The notes under the pieces: generated by a model
Seen by the model: only the letters and a program-made list of their open reading frames with translations
Told to the model about the DNA's origin: nothing
Database searches by the model: none
In this document: piece after piece, positions 25,588 to 34,663 of the stretch
Numbering within the stretch: the first letter of the stretch is position 1
How the letters are laid out: the number at the start of each line of letters is the position of its first letter
Translations under genes and position numbers: made by a program
Assembly: GCF_004005995.1 (NCBI RefSeq)
Contig: NZ_CP034767.1
Location: 186,001 to 250,000 of the forward strand
Direction of reading: 5' to 3'
DNA: 64,000 nt
Origin: Devosia sp. 1566
Lineage (GTDB): Bacteria; Pseudomonadota; Alphaproteobacteria; Rhizobiales; Devosiaceae

Positions 25588-28269
25588 CTAGGAGGCGTGC
25601 CGCCAGGCCTGGACCTGCAGGAAAGTATCCAGATTATCCCGGCTCATCGGTCGAGCGAAGGCATAGCCCTGGAGAATATCGCAGCCCAGATCGCGCAACA
25701 GCGAGGCTTGTTCGAGGGTTTCCACGCCCTCGGCAACCACCTGGATGCCCATGGACTTGCCGATATCGACGATGGAAGCGAGCAACTGCCGCTGGGCAGG
25801 GTCAACAGTGATGGGGCGCACCAACTGCCGGTCGATCTTGAGGCGCCGCGGGCGCAGCCGCTGCAGCGAAACAATGGACGCGTAGCCAGTACCGAAGTCA
25901 TCGATTTCGACGTCGATGCCCAGCTCCTTGAGCTGGTCGATATTCCAAGCGACCACCGGATCCTGCTCGTCGAGATAGATGGACTCCACGAGCTCGAAGG
26001 CGAGGCGGCCGGGCTCGATGTCCCGTTGTTTCAGGCCCTGGATCAGGTTCTCGTCATGCAGTCGCCGCAGGGAAACATTGACCGAGGCGCGCGGTACCTG
26101 CAGGCCCAGCCCATCCCAATGGCGCAGATCGTTCAGGGTCTGGTCCAGCAGAATTCGGTCGATGCTTGATAGGACGTTGAGGTCCTCGGCGACGGCCAGG
26201 AAGGCATCCGGGGTCAGCAATCCCAGCCGTGGATGTTGCCAGCGGGCAAGGGCCTCGACGCTGACCAAGTTGTGGGTGCGGGCGTCGAACTGCGGCTGGT
26301 AAAAGGCGATGAACTCGTTCCGCTCCAGCCCGCTCAGAATATCGTCGGCGATCCGCTTGGTGTTGACCACCTCGGCTTGCAATGCTGCGCTGAAGAACTC
26401 ATGGCGGTTGCGGCCGCGCTTCTTGGCCCGGTACAGCGCGATATCGGCATTGATCAACAACTGCTCGGCCGCAGCGGGCGAGTTGTCGTCCACGGCTATG
26501 CCAATGCTGACACCGCAGCGGCATTCATGGGCCTCAAAGCTGATCGGCTGCTGCATCCGCGAGATGATGCGCTCAGCGAGCTCGGTCAGTTCGGCATCGC
26601 CAGTTCTGTCGGTAAGCACCACGACGAACTCGTCGCCGCCCACCCGGGCAACAAAGCTTCCCGGCTCGCAACTATCGCGCAGAACGCGGCTGACATGGAC
26701 CAGCATGGCGTCGCCTGCAGCATGACCCATCGTGTCATTGATCTGCTTGAAGCGATCAAGGTCGAGATGGAGCAGCGCTATGTGGCGCCCCGGGTTCTCG
26801 GAGTTGCTGGAGAGCGCCTTGAGGATATCGTCGAGGAAGCGCCGATTAGGCAGACCCGTGAGGCTGTCGTGCAGCGCATTATGCTCGATCCTGACCCGGG
26901 CCGCTTCCAGTTCGATATTGCGGGCCGCCGTGAGGCGCTGGGCCCGCTGCAGGTCCTCGTTGAGGGACACATCGGCCGTGACGTCCCAGTTCACGCCCAC
27001 GATCTTAGGATTGCTGCCGGGATCGGTAAACACGGCGCCCATTCCGCGCAGGTGCCGGACCGCGCCGTCCGCGCGCTGAACGCGGAAATCCGAATGGTAG
27101 TGGCCCCGCAGCATGGCTTCGGCAAAGTCGTGCTCTGCCTTGTACCGATCGTCGGGGTGCAAGGCCTTCTGCCAGTCTCGATAGGAGCGCCGCCCGCCAT
27201 CAGCGGGGAGGCCATAAAGTTCGTTCATCCGGTCATCCCAGAGCAATTCCTGGGTGTGGATGTCCATCTCCCAAACCCCAACCTGGGAGGTGGCCAGGGC
27301 GAGGCCCAGCCGTCGCGACAAGCGTGCGAGGTCCTGCTCGCTTTGCTTGAGGCGTTGAAAATGCACATGCCGTTCGTTGAGCATCCGTGCAGTCACGAGA
27401 ATGGGCAGCAGCACCAGGGCGCCAGCCCCCACCAGAACCAGCCGGAATATCCAGGATGACGAGGCCGCGGGCCAACCGCCCTTTGGTATGGCGGTGAGTT
27501 CCCAAGAGCCTGAGGGCAGCAGAACCGTCGCTCGGATTGGGTTCTGGGCAGCCAGATCGCGGCCAAAGAAAAGCTCGCCATCGCTGCCTTGCGCGTCCTT
27601 GCCCGCAATGGAGACTTCGATCGGCAGGCCACGATCCAGCAACCCGCTTTCGGCGTAAAGCCGGTCAACATCTACAATGGCCGACAAGATGCCCCAGAAA
27701 CGCTCCCCTTGCGCCGTCTTGGTGTAGATGGGAAAGCGACCGATGATCCCCTGGCCCCCTTGTACCAGGTCAACGGGCCCCGCGATTACGAGGTTGTGGC
27801 TGTCCCGGCTGCGCATGGCAGCATCGCGCTGCACCTCATTAATGCGGTAATCGAGCCCCATGGCCCGCTCGTTACCGGCAAGCGGATAAACCATGCGGAC
27901 CACGAAGTCAGGTGCGGCCGCCAAGGAGCGCAGTTGGGTGGGCTGCTCGAACAGGATGCCGGCAAGCTCCTGAAAGCGGGTCTGGGTCATATCGGGCTCG
28001 CTGGCGATCGCCGCGACCATCCCCCGCACCAGCTGCAGATTGGCGTTGATGTTTCCTTCAAGCCTCGCCCGGATCAAGGATGCCTGGCTCGCTACAGAGC
28101 TGCGGATCCGGCCTTGCTCAATCGTGGTGTTCTGCCGATCAAGCCACACCCCCGCCGTGGCAATGACAACCAGCGCGAGAATGGCCGGCAGCAGCATTGG
28201 CCGAAGCCAAGTGATCGCTCTGCTCTGCAAATTGTGTTGCGCCCCCACAGCTGTCTTCCGCCCCTCCAT
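25588..28269 (-). CDS. CHASE-like/PAS/GGDEF/EAL cyclic-di-GMP enzyme
   Basis: Bifunctional second-messenger protein of 893 residues. Layout: membrane segment (about 27-44), periplasmic CHASE-like sensor (about 60-260), second membrane segment (about 278-298), PAS/PAC (about 320-440), GGDEF (about 470-630) and EAL (about 645-890). Diguanylate cyclase site RVGGDEF is intact; the RxxD inhibitory site is absent (EPGS in that position). Phosphodiesterase residues are present: VEALARW, ELVES, DDFGTGYAS and VAEGVET. Both activities are therefore possible. Confidence 0.92.
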   Translation of the reverse strand: MEGRKTAVGAQHNLQSRAITWLRPMLLPAILALVVIATAGVWLDRQNTTIEQGRIRSSVASQASLIRARLEGNINANLQLVRGMVAAIASEPDMTQTRFQELAGILFEQPTQLRSLAAAPDFVVRMVYPLAGNERAMGLDYRINEVQRDAAMRSRDSHNLVIAGPVDLVQGGQGIIGRFPIYTKTAQGERFWGILSAIVDVDRLYAESGLLDRGLPIEVSIAGKDAQGSDGELFFGRDLAAQNPIRATVLLPSGSWELTAIPKGGWPAASSSWIFRLVLVGAGALVLLPILVTARMLNERHVHFQRLKQSEQDLARLSRRLGLALATSQVGVWEMDIHTQELLWDDRMNELYGLPADGGRRSYRDWQKALHPDDRYKAEHDFAEAMLRGHYHSDFRVQRADGAVRHLRGMGAVFTDPGSNPKIVGVNWDVTADVSLNEDLQRAQRLTAARNIELEAARVRIEHNALHDSLTGLPNRRFLDDILKALSSNSENPGRHIALLHLDLDRFKQINDTMGHAAGDAMLVHVSRVLRDSCEPGSFVARVGGDEFVVVLTDRTGDAELTELAERIISRMQQPISFEAHECRCGVSIGIAVDDNSPAAAEQLLINADIALYRAKKRGRNRHEFFSAALQAEVVNTKRIADDILSGLERNEFIAFYQPQFDARTHNLVSVEALARWQHPRLGLLTPDAFLAVAEDLNVLSSIDRILLDQTLNDLRHWDGLGLQVPRASVNVSLRRLHDENLIQGLKQRDIEPGRLAFELVESIYLDEQDPVVAWNIDQLKELGIDVEIDDFGTGYASIVSLQRLRPRRLKIDRQLVRPITVDPAQRQLLASIVDIGKSMGIQVVAEGVETLEQASLLRDLGCDILQGYAFARPMSRDNLDTFLQVQAWRHAS

Positions 28270-28358
28270 GGCGCAAAGCTAGCGTGCCAAGTTTTAAAAT
28301 TGGCTGCACAAGCAGAACAAGCAAATGGAATGGTAAAGGGCCTGACAACAGGCGCAGG

Positions 28359-28763
28359 TCAAATCTGTTCCAGTTCAATAAGGGCGCCGTCGAAGTCTTT
28401 GGGGTGAAGGAACAGCACTGGGTTGCCGTGGGCGCCAATGCGCGGGTTACCATCACCCAGAACGCGGGCACCCACGGCGGCCAATTTGGCAGCGGCCGAG
28501 GCCAGATCAGCTACTTCAAAACAGACATGATGCAGGCCGCCGGCCGGTGTTCTTGCCATAAAGGCTGCGATGGGCGAAGTCTCATCGAGCGGCTCCATCA
28601 GCTCGATCTTGCTGTTGCCGGTGTCAACAAAAACAAGGCGAACCCCATGCTCAGGCAAAGTCTGGGGTGATGAAACGCTGGCGCCCAACAGGGTGCGATA
28701 GCGCTCGGACGCTGCAGCCAGATCTGGCACGGCAATGGCAACATGGTTGAGCCGACCGATCAT
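28359..28763 (-). CDS. mce: Methylmalonyl-CoA epimerase
   Basis: VOC-fold enzyme of 134 residues interconverting (2R)- and (2S)-methylmalonyl-CoA. Features are LNHVAIAVPDLAAASERYR, HGVRLVFVDTGNSKIELMEP and LHHVCFEVADLASAA, with metal-binding His/Glu positions (HVA, IELME, HHVCFE) and the C-terminal FLHPKDFDGALIELEQ typical of the family. Its ATG overlaps the stop of the gamma-carbonic-anhydrase gene. No mutase gene lies in the window. Confidence 0.9.
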   Translation of the reverse strand: MIGRLNHVAIAVPDLAAASERYRTLLGASVSSPQTLPEHGVRLVFVDTGNSKIELMEPLDETSPIAAFMARTPAGGLHHVCFEVADLASAAAKLAAVGARVLGDGNPRIGAHGNPVLFLHPKDFDGALIELEQI

Positions 28764-29314
28764 GCCGGGTCAAACTCAACAGCCACGGGAGCGGAGACGG
28801 CAAGGCCGGCGGCAAAACGGCGCGCATTGCGGATATAGCTCGCCGCGGACCGCCGCAGGCGCTCGATATCGTCGGGCGTGAGCTGGCGCACCACTTTGCC
28901 CGGCGCACCCACGACGAGGGATCCATCCGGAATAGCTTTTCCTTCGGTCACGAGGGCTCCGGCGCCAATCAGGCAATTAGCCCCGATAACGGCGCCATTG
29001 AGCACTGTGGCACCCATGCCGATCAGCGTGTTGTTGCCCACTGTGCAGCCATGCAGCATCGCCTTATGGCCAATGGTGCAGCCCTCGCCGATCGAGAGCG
29101 GAAAGCCCATATCGGTATGCAGGACGACATGCTCCTGAATGTTGGAACGCGCCCCTATCGTGATGGGCTCGTTATCGCCCCGCGCGACGGCGCCAAACCA
29201 GATGCCCACATGGGCGGCAACCATAATCCGTCCCACCAGCACAGCATCGGGGGCAATCCAGGCGGCATCATTGTCGATCTGCGGGGCGACACCATCCAGG
29301 GTGTAAATGGGCAT
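28760..29314 (-). CDS. Gamma-carbonic anhydrase family protein
   Basis: Left-handed beta-helix hexapeptide-repeat protein of 184 residues (gamma-CA/PaaY/YrdA group). Repeats run through VGRIMVAAHVGIWFGAVARGDN, IGARSNIQEHVVLHTD, IGEGCTIGHKAMLHGCTVG and IGMGATVLNGAVIGANC, including the His positions (H73 region, GHKAMLH) that bind zinc in the family. Middle gene of a minus-strand unit selO, gamma-CA, mce. Actual carbonic anhydrase activity is unproven for most members. Confidence 0.88.
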   Translation of the reverse strand: MPIYTLDGVAPQIDNDAAWIAPDAVLVGRIMVAAHVGIWFGAVARGDNEPITIGARSNIQEHVVLHTDMGFPLSIGEGCTIGHKAMLHGCTVGNNTLIGMGATVLNGAVIGANCLIGAGALVTEGKAIPDGSLVVGAPGKVVRQLTPDDIERLRRSAASYIRNARRFAAGLAVSAPVAVEFDPA

Positions 29315-29323
29315 GGTTACTCC

Positions 29324-30733
29324 TTATGGCTTGATGCCATAAGCCTCGCGCATCTCGGCAATTTCGGCCAGTGCCAAATGCAGGGCCGACCAGTCATCGG
29401 TCGCGGCGATTGGCGCCCAGATCGCCTCCACCTCTTCGATCAGCATGGTGCGCGGCCGCTCCCGGGCGAAGTAGGGGTGATCAAGATTGAGGTCCTCAAC
29501 GGATCTATAGGCCTCCAATGCGTCAGCGACGGGCCTGAAGGCTTCGCTGGCATAGTGGCTGGCCGAAGCGCTGCGCGCGGCCCGCTCCGCACCGACTGCG
29601 CCCCCGCGCCAATCAAAAAAGAACTGCTCGTAGGGTGTTTGGCTCGACAGCATGAAGGTGAAGAGTGCGTTCACAAAAGCGGTGTCCGGCTCGGCTCCTA
29701 GCGGTTGCAGTCCCAGCCGCCGCAGCAATGCTGCTGGCAGGGCGGCCCTGAATCGGGGCCAGACGGTGTTGAGCGCCGGCTCGAGGGCTTCAACGCTCGA
29801 CAAAGGCACGAGGCACTCGGCCAAACGCGTCAGGTTCCAGGCCAGCGCTTCGGGTTGCCGGCCAAAGCTGTAAAGTCCGGTTTCATCGAAATAGGCCGCC
29901 GTGAAGTTCGGGTCATAGCGCGGCAGGAACCGCCATGGGCCGTAATCAAAGCTTTCGCCGGTGATGTTGATATTATCGGTGTTGAGCACGCCGTGCACAA
30001 AGCCTGCCGCGATCCACTGTGCGCCCATTTCGGCAACGCGTGCGACCACGGCTTCGAGAAATGCGGCTGGCTTATCCGCCGCGCCGGCAAGTTCTGGATA
30101 GTAGTGCTCAATGGCGTAATCGAGCAGTCGGGCAATGTTCTCGGTTTCCTCAAGATAGGCGAGGCGCTGGAAGGTGCCGATGCGGATATGGCTATGGCTA
30201 AGCCGCACCAGAACCGAGCCTCGGGTAGGGGACGGCTCGTCGCCGCGCTCAAGTTCCTCGCCGGTTTCCACCAGCGACAGACTCTTTGAGGTGTTGACCC
30301 CCAGAGCTTCCAGCATCTCGGTAGCGAGAATTTCGCGCACGCCGCCCTTGAGCGTGAGCCTGCCATCGGCGCCGCGCGACCATGGCGTGCGCCCGGACCC
30401 TTTGGTCGCCAAATCGAGCAGGCGGCCATCCTCAAGGTCAACAGCCTGGGCGAACAGGAACCCGCGCCCGTCGCCCAGGTCGGGATTGTAGGAGCGGAAC
30501 TGATGGCCGTGATAGCGTAGCGCCAGCGGAGTCTCGAGTGAGCCCGTCAACGGCTCGAAGCGGCCGAAGTGAGCAATCCATTGCTCGTCCGACAGGTTCT
30601 CGAGCCCCAGGCGGGCGGCCCAGCGTTGATCGCGATGGCGCAAGATGGTTTTGGGAAAGGCCGCCGGCGCTACGCGATCGAAGAATGCGTCACCCAGGCT
30701 TTGATGGTTCTTGGCGGGTTGAAACTGGCTCAT
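29324..30733 (-). CDS. selO: SelO-family protein adenylyltransferase
   Basis: Pseudokinase-fold enzyme that AMPylates proteins, 469 residues. Recognisable segments: ALRYHGHQFRSYNPDLGDGRG, KGSGRTPWSRGADGR, HGVLNTDNINITGESFDYGP (catalytic and metal Asp/Asn) and YFARERPRTMLIEEVEAIW. The C-terminus ends EAYGIKP, without the Cys or selenocysteine tail of other SelO proteins. First gene of a short operon with gamma-CA and mce. Confidence 0.93.
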   Translation of the reverse strand: MSQFQPAKNHQSLGDAFFDRVAPAAFPKTILRHRDQRWAARLGLENLSDEQWIAHFGRFEPLTGSLETPLALRYHGHQFRSYNPDLGDGRGFLFAQAVDLEDGRLLDLATKGSGRTPWSRGADGRLTLKGGVREILATEMLEALGVNTSKSLSLVETGEELERGDEPSPTRGSVLVRLSHSHIRIGTFQRLAYLEETENIARLLDYAIEHYYPELAGAADKPAAFLEAVVARVAEMGAQWIAAGFVHGVLNTDNINITGESFDYGPWRFLPRYDPNFTAAYFDETGLYSFGRQPEALAWNLTRLAECLVPLSSVEALEPALNTVWPRFRAALPAALLRRLGLQPLGAEPDTAFVNALFTFMLSSQTPYEQFFFDWRGGAVGAERAARSASASHYASEAFRPVADALEAYRSVEDLNLDHPYFARERPRTMLIEEVEAIWAPIAATDDWSALHLALAEIAEMREAYGIKP

Positions 30734-30845
30734 GAATCAACAACGCTCACGCTTGGCCTTGGCTCCCCTGCATTGATGCGGTTGCATGGCAGAGGGCGTC
30801 TCGGGTGCCTAGCGCCCGGAGTCAAATCGCCCTATATGCGAACAG

Positions 30846-31529
30846 ATGACACGCGAACCGCATCATCTGCACCTGGCTCCTTTCCAAGCCGCCATTTTCG
30901 ACATGGACGGCACGATCCTTGACACCGAAAGCGTGTTCAAGACTATCGTCTTTGAAGTGTGCACCGAGCTTGGCTTTGAGATGACCGATGCCGTGCACAT
31001 GAACATGGTCGGGGCGAGCCATGAGCACACCAGCCAGATGTTGATGGAAGCATATGGCGTTGCTTTCCCCTACACGATCTTTGACGACCGTTGCCGGGTG
31101 ATCATGCGGGACCGCATGCATACGGAAATCCCGGTCAAGCCCGGTGCCCGCGAGTTGATCACCGATTTGCGCGAGCGCCATATCCCGACGGCGATCGCCA
31201 CGTCCTCGCGTCGTGCGCATGCCTGGACCCATCTGGGCAATGCTGGCCTGTTGGATCTATTCGACACCATTGTCACTCGCGACGATGTGGTGAATCCCAA
31301 GCCCGCTCCTGAGCCATATCTTTTGGCTGCCAAGCGGCTCGGGATCGAGCCGCAACATTGTTTGGCGCTCGAAGACAGCCATACCGGGGTTCGGGCTGCG
31401 CATGCGGCCGGGATGCAGACCGTGATGGTTCCGGATCTGGTTCATCCCAGCGACGAAATTCGCGAACTCGGAATCGCGATTCACGAAAGTCTGCACCACG
31501 TTCGCAGGGCTGCTTTTCCAGCTACTTAA
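30846..31529 (+). CDS. HAD-IA family phosphatase
   Basis: Cytosolic HAD-superfamily hydrolase of 227 residues, beta-phosphoglucomutase-like. Motif I IFDMDGTILDTE (Asp about 19 and 21), motif II ATSSRRAHAW, motif III NPKPAPEPYLLAAKRLG with catalytic Lys, motif IV ALEDSHTGVRAAHAAGM. Likely a sugar-phosphate phosphatase. The start has no strong ribosome binding site. It is divergent from selO. Confidence 0.9.
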   Translation: MTREPHHLHLAPFQAAIFDMDGTILDTESVFKTIVFEVCTELGFEMTDAVHMNMVGASHEHTSQMLMEAYGVAFPYTIFDDRCRVIMRDRMHTEIPVKPGARELITDLRERHIPTAIATSSRRAHAWTHLGNAGLLDLFDTIVTRDDVVNPKPAPEPYLLAAKRLGIEPQHCLALEDSHTGVRAAHAAGMQTVMVPDLVHPSDEIRELGIAIHESLHHVRRAAFPAT

Positions 31530-31869
31530 GACCGAATCTCTGCCGCACTGGTAAATCAAGTGCCTCGCCGCAACACTGCGCAGGCAATCGCATCAGTGCG
31601 ATGTTTAAGCCCGTAAAGCTTTATCGGTTGCGTTAAACCGGCGCTAGGCAGCCCGCAATTCATTCAAATATCACGCTTTTCAAGCGCCGCTGCGTGCGTT
31701 AACCCTGTCTTAAGTTCCTAAGCGCTATGGTTAATACAGCGTAAATTTCGGTTTGCAGTTCATCAAGCCTCGGCTAGGGTGCCGCCGGCGTGACGAGCGT
31801 CCCTTCGGGGGCATACCGACGAAGGCCCGGCGGATATGGCTGCCGGAGCCCAAGGGCAAGGACGGGACA
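31530..31869 (+). other. Intergenic region upstream of the cell wall hydrolase
   Basis: About 340 bp with no convincing gene, more AT-rich than its surroundings. It contains a CtrA-like TTAA-N7-TTAA box at 31699-31713, one GANTC site (31534-31538) and an AT-rich stretch GGTTAATACAGCGTAAAT after 31728 that may hold the promoter. The frame of the hydrolase is open from TTG 31753 but the early residues lack a signal peptide. Confidence 0.6.
31699..31713 (+). promoter_or_regulatory. Candidate CtrA-binding box
   Basis: TTAACCCTGTCTTAA matches the full consensus TTAA-N7-TTAA, with the preferred CC after the first half. It lies about 155 bp before the chosen start of the SleB-type hydrolase gene, a plausible place for cell-cycle control of a cell-wall enzyme. 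Confidence 0.6.
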
Positions 31870-32772
31870 TTGACGAAAAGCTGGCAAGCAACAACGAGAC
31901 GTGCGTTCTCTCACCTACTCGCGCTCTGCGCAGTGGCCCTGGTGCTCTTCGTTACTCTCGTGCCGACCCATGCTGAATCAGTGGACCCTGCCAACGTTTC
32001 TCCGCTCGAAATTCCTCCTTCGGTTCAAAAGGTCCGGCAACAGTCCGCGCTTGGGCCGACCTCGGCGCCTTCGGCGTCCGACCAGCGCAAGCTCAGCCCA
32101 GCCCTGCTCGCCAATTACGTAGAACGTCAAAAGGCCTTGCGTTCGTTTGACGTCAGCGCAGTCCAGCAGCCCGGAGAGCTGAACTCTCAAGTATTAATGG
32201 GTTACATCGCTCGTGGTTCCTTTGGCGGCAGCAATGGTGCGCTGTCCGCGATTGACAGCTTGGCTCCGGCGGGACCGAAGCAGCCTTCCGGGCTCAACTC
32301 CGAAATCCTGGCCAAATATATCGATGAAGGGTTCCTGCCGACGGGGAAGCGCATCGAGCAGGCGAATACCGAGCGTGAATGCCTGGCCCAAGCCATCTAC
32401 CATGAGGCCCGGGGCGAAAGCGAAGCTGGGCAAATGGCTGTCGCAAATGTGATCGTTAACCGGGCCCGCTCGGGCAAGTTTCCTTCCACCCTTTGCGGCG
32501 TTATCTACCAAAACGCCGACAAGGGCCGTTATCGCTGCCAATTCACTTTCGCCTGCGATGGCCGCGCCGATACGCCCGGTGAGCGGCGTGCCTGGGCTCG
32601 TTCGGCCGCCCTGGCCGAAACAGTTTATGCGGAATATGCCAAGGGCGAAAAGCTCGGCTCACTGCCGCGTTCGGCGCTGTTCTACCACACCACCGCTGTG
32701 AGCCCGTCCTGGTCGCACACTTTCAGCCAGGTCGCCCAAATCGGATCGCACATTTTCTATTCGCCGAACTGA
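31870..32772 (+). CDS. SleB-like cell wall hydrolase
   Basis: Exported peptidoglycan hydrolase of 300 residues. From TTG 31870 the protein has a signal peptide (KSWQATTRRAFSHLLALCAVALV...PTHAES). A low-complexity spacer with repeated motifs (LNSQVLMGYI / LNSEILAKYI) precedes the Hydrolase_2 domain: ECLAQAIYHEARGE (catalytic Glu), AVANVIVNRARSGKFPSTLCGVIYQ, CQFTFACDG and ALFYHTTAVSPSWS. An earlier TTG at 31753 would give a basic non-signal N-terminus, so is not preferred. A CtrA-like box upstream suggests cell-cycle-linked expression. Confidence 0.87.
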   Translation: MTKSWQATTRRAFSHLLALCAVALVLFVTLVPTHAESVDPANVSPLEIPPSVQKVRQQSALGPTSAPSASDQRKLSPALLANYVERQKALRSFDVSAVQQPGELNSQVLMGYIARGSFGGSNGALSAIDSLAPAGPKQPSGLNSEILAKYIDEGFLPTGKRIEQANTERECLAQAIYHEARGESEAGQMAVANVIVNRARSGKFPSTLCGVIYQNADKGRYRCQFTFACDGRADTPGERRAWARSAALAETVYAEYAKGEKLGSLPRSALFYHTTAVSPSWSHTFSQVAQIGSHIFYSPN

Positions 32773-32794
32773 GAGCCATTCCAAGCCGAACAAA

Positions 32795-32825
32795 AAGGGC
32801 GCCCCTCGAGGCGCCCTTCTTTTTA
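32795..32825. terminator. Bidirectional intrinsic terminator between the hydrolase and pckA
   Basis: A 9-bp perfect stem (AAGGGCGCC at 32795-32803 and its complement at 32810-32818) with loop CCTCGA is followed by a T-run (32820-32824) on the plus strand and preceded by an A-run (32792-32796) that gives T's on the minus strand. It sits between the convergent genes and can serve both. Confidence 0.85.
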
Positions 32826-32836
32826 TCCGCTCTGGC

Positions 32837-34432
32837 TTATTCGGCCGCCTGTGCGACGACCGGTCCTGCCGAGGCGCTGGCCAAAGCGCCGAACTTCTCG
32901 AAGTTGGCTCTGAACAATCCTGCAAGATGGGTGGCCTGACGATCATAGGCTTGTGCGTCCGCCCAGGTGAGGCGCGGGGTCAGCAGCTTGCTGTCTACGT
33001 CCGGCACCTCAAGGGGCACAGCGAAACCAAACAACTCATCGATCCGCGTTGCGGTGTCGTCGAGTTCGCCCTGGAGCGCCGCGTTGAGCAGGCGCCGGGT
33101 AGAGGCAATGTCGATCCGTTGGCCAACGCCATAGCCGCCGCCGGTCCAGCCCGTGTTGATCAACCAGGTTGAAGCGCCGCTGTCCCGGAGTTTGTCGGCC
33201 AGCATGGCTCCATAGACGGTTGGATGAAGTGCAATGAAGGGGGCGCCAAAGCAGGCCGAGAACGTTGCCTGTGGCTCGGTGATGCCGCGCTCGGTACCAG
33301 CGATCTTGGCGGTATAGCCGGAGAGAAAGTGATAAACCGCTTGCTCGGGGCTCAAGCGAGCGATCGGGGGCAGCACTCCAAAGGCGTCTGCGGTCAGAAA
33401 GACAACGGTGCGCGGAGTGCGTCCGATGCTTCCTTCCGCCACTCGCGGCAGAACAGTGAGCGGGTAGGCCGCCCGCGTGTTTTCGGTGAGGGAGACGTCG
33501 TTGAAATCCGGCAGCTTGCTGGCAGGGTCAAGCAGGACATTTTCGAGAACGGTGCCGAAGTGACGACTGGCGGCAAAGATTTCCGGCTCCGCTTCCGGGC
33601 TCAACCGGATCGTCTTGGCGTAGCAACCACCCTCTAGATTGAAGATACCTTCCTCACTCCAGCCATGCTCGTCATCCCCGATCAGGGGGCGATTGGCATC
33701 GTTGCTGAGCGTCGTCTTGCCCGTACCGGAAAGGCCAAAGAACAGCGCCGTTTCGCCATCTGGTCCCTGATTAGCCGAGCAATGCATCGGCAGTACGCCG
33801 CGGTCGGGCGCATGGAAATTGAACACCGAGAAGACGCTTTTCTTGATCTCCCCGGCATACAGCGTTCCGGCGATGACGACGATGTTACGGCTTAGATCCA
33901 GCGCGATCACTGTTTCGCTCCGGCTGCCATGCCGCGCCGGATCTGCCTGGAACCGTGGGGCATGCACGATAGTGACCGGCGTTGGCACTGGAGCTGCGGG
34001 CACCGCTTCGCCCGGTCGGATCAGCAGATTGCGGATAAAGAGCGCGTGCCAGGCACTGGGTGTGAGCACAGTGACGCCATACTGGTAAGTCGGGTCGGCT
34101 CCGGCCAGCAGGTCCTGCTGGTAGAGGTCCTTACCCCCCAGGGACGCAATGGCGTCTGCGAGCAGCGCTTCGAAGTGCGTCGGGGTCATGGCGGCGCAGT
34201 TTTCCCACCAGACGCGCTCTTGGGTGAGTGCGTCGCGAACAATGAACTTGTCCTTGGGGGAGCGGCCGGTGAATTTGCCGGTGCGCACGCAAAGAGCGCC
34301 ATCGGCCGACAGCACTGCTTCCCCCTGCCTTAGGGCGGATGCAACTAGCTCGGGCACGTCTTCGTTCAGCGACAACGACGCGGCTTGCTCCGCAAGTTGG
34401 TTGCGGATGGGTCCATGATCAAAAAGAGGCAT
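32837..34432 (-). CDS. pckA: Phosphoenolpyruvate carboxykinase (ATP)
   Basis: Gluconeogenic enzyme converting oxaloacetate and ATP to PEP, CO2 and ADP. The 531-residue protein has the substrate motif TGRSPKDKF (about 54-62), kinase-1a motif FGLSGTGKTTLS (about 232-243), NFHAPDRGVLPMHCSAN and the NEGGCYAK-like NLEGGCYAK. ATG 34432 follows GGGAG and matches the family N-terminus. Divergent from chvI, an arrangement common in Rhizobiales, where ChvI/ChvG is reported to influence pckA. Confidence 0.96.
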   Translation of the reverse strand: MPLFDHGPIRNQLAEQAASLSLNEDVPELVASALRQGEAVLSADGALCVRTGKFTGRSPKDKFIVRDALTQERVWWENCAAMTPTHFEALLADAIASLGGKDLYQQDLLAGADPTYQYGVTVLTPSAWHALFIRNLLIRPGEAVPAAPVPTPVTIVHAPRFQADPARHGSRSETVIALDLSRNIVVIAGTLYAGEIKKSVFSVFNFHAPDRGVLPMHCSANQGPDGETALFFGLSGTGKTTLSNDANRPLIGDDEHGWSEEGIFNLEGGCYAKTIRLSPEAEPEIFAASRHFGTVLENVLLDPASKLPDFNDVSLTENTRAAYPLTVLPRVAEGSIGRTPRTVVFLTADAFGVLPPIARLSPEQAVYHFLSGYTAKIAGTERGITEPQATFSACFGAPFIALHPTVYGAMLADKLRDSGASTWLINTGWTGGGYGVGQRIDIASTRRLLNAALQGELDDTATRIDELFGFAVPLEVPDVDSKLLTPRLTWADAQAYDRQATHLAGLFRANFEKFGALASASAGPVVAQAAE

Positions 34433-34663
34433 CGGGGGTCTCCCTGGGGGCGTCGCGTGCAGCGGGCCTGCGTGCTTCAAGGGGAGTCTAGGTGAGCCCA
34501 GAGGTGGGGAGCCATCCCCAAATCGGTCTTAAGACGGAAGTTGAATGGGCCTGCAGCTGCGTGCTGAGGTGGCGCCTGCCTTGACCGTGCCTTATATAAC
34601 ACTACTCATCCCCTGCAACGGCCGCGCCTCGCGGACAATGTAAGAACAATAGAAAGGCAGCTT

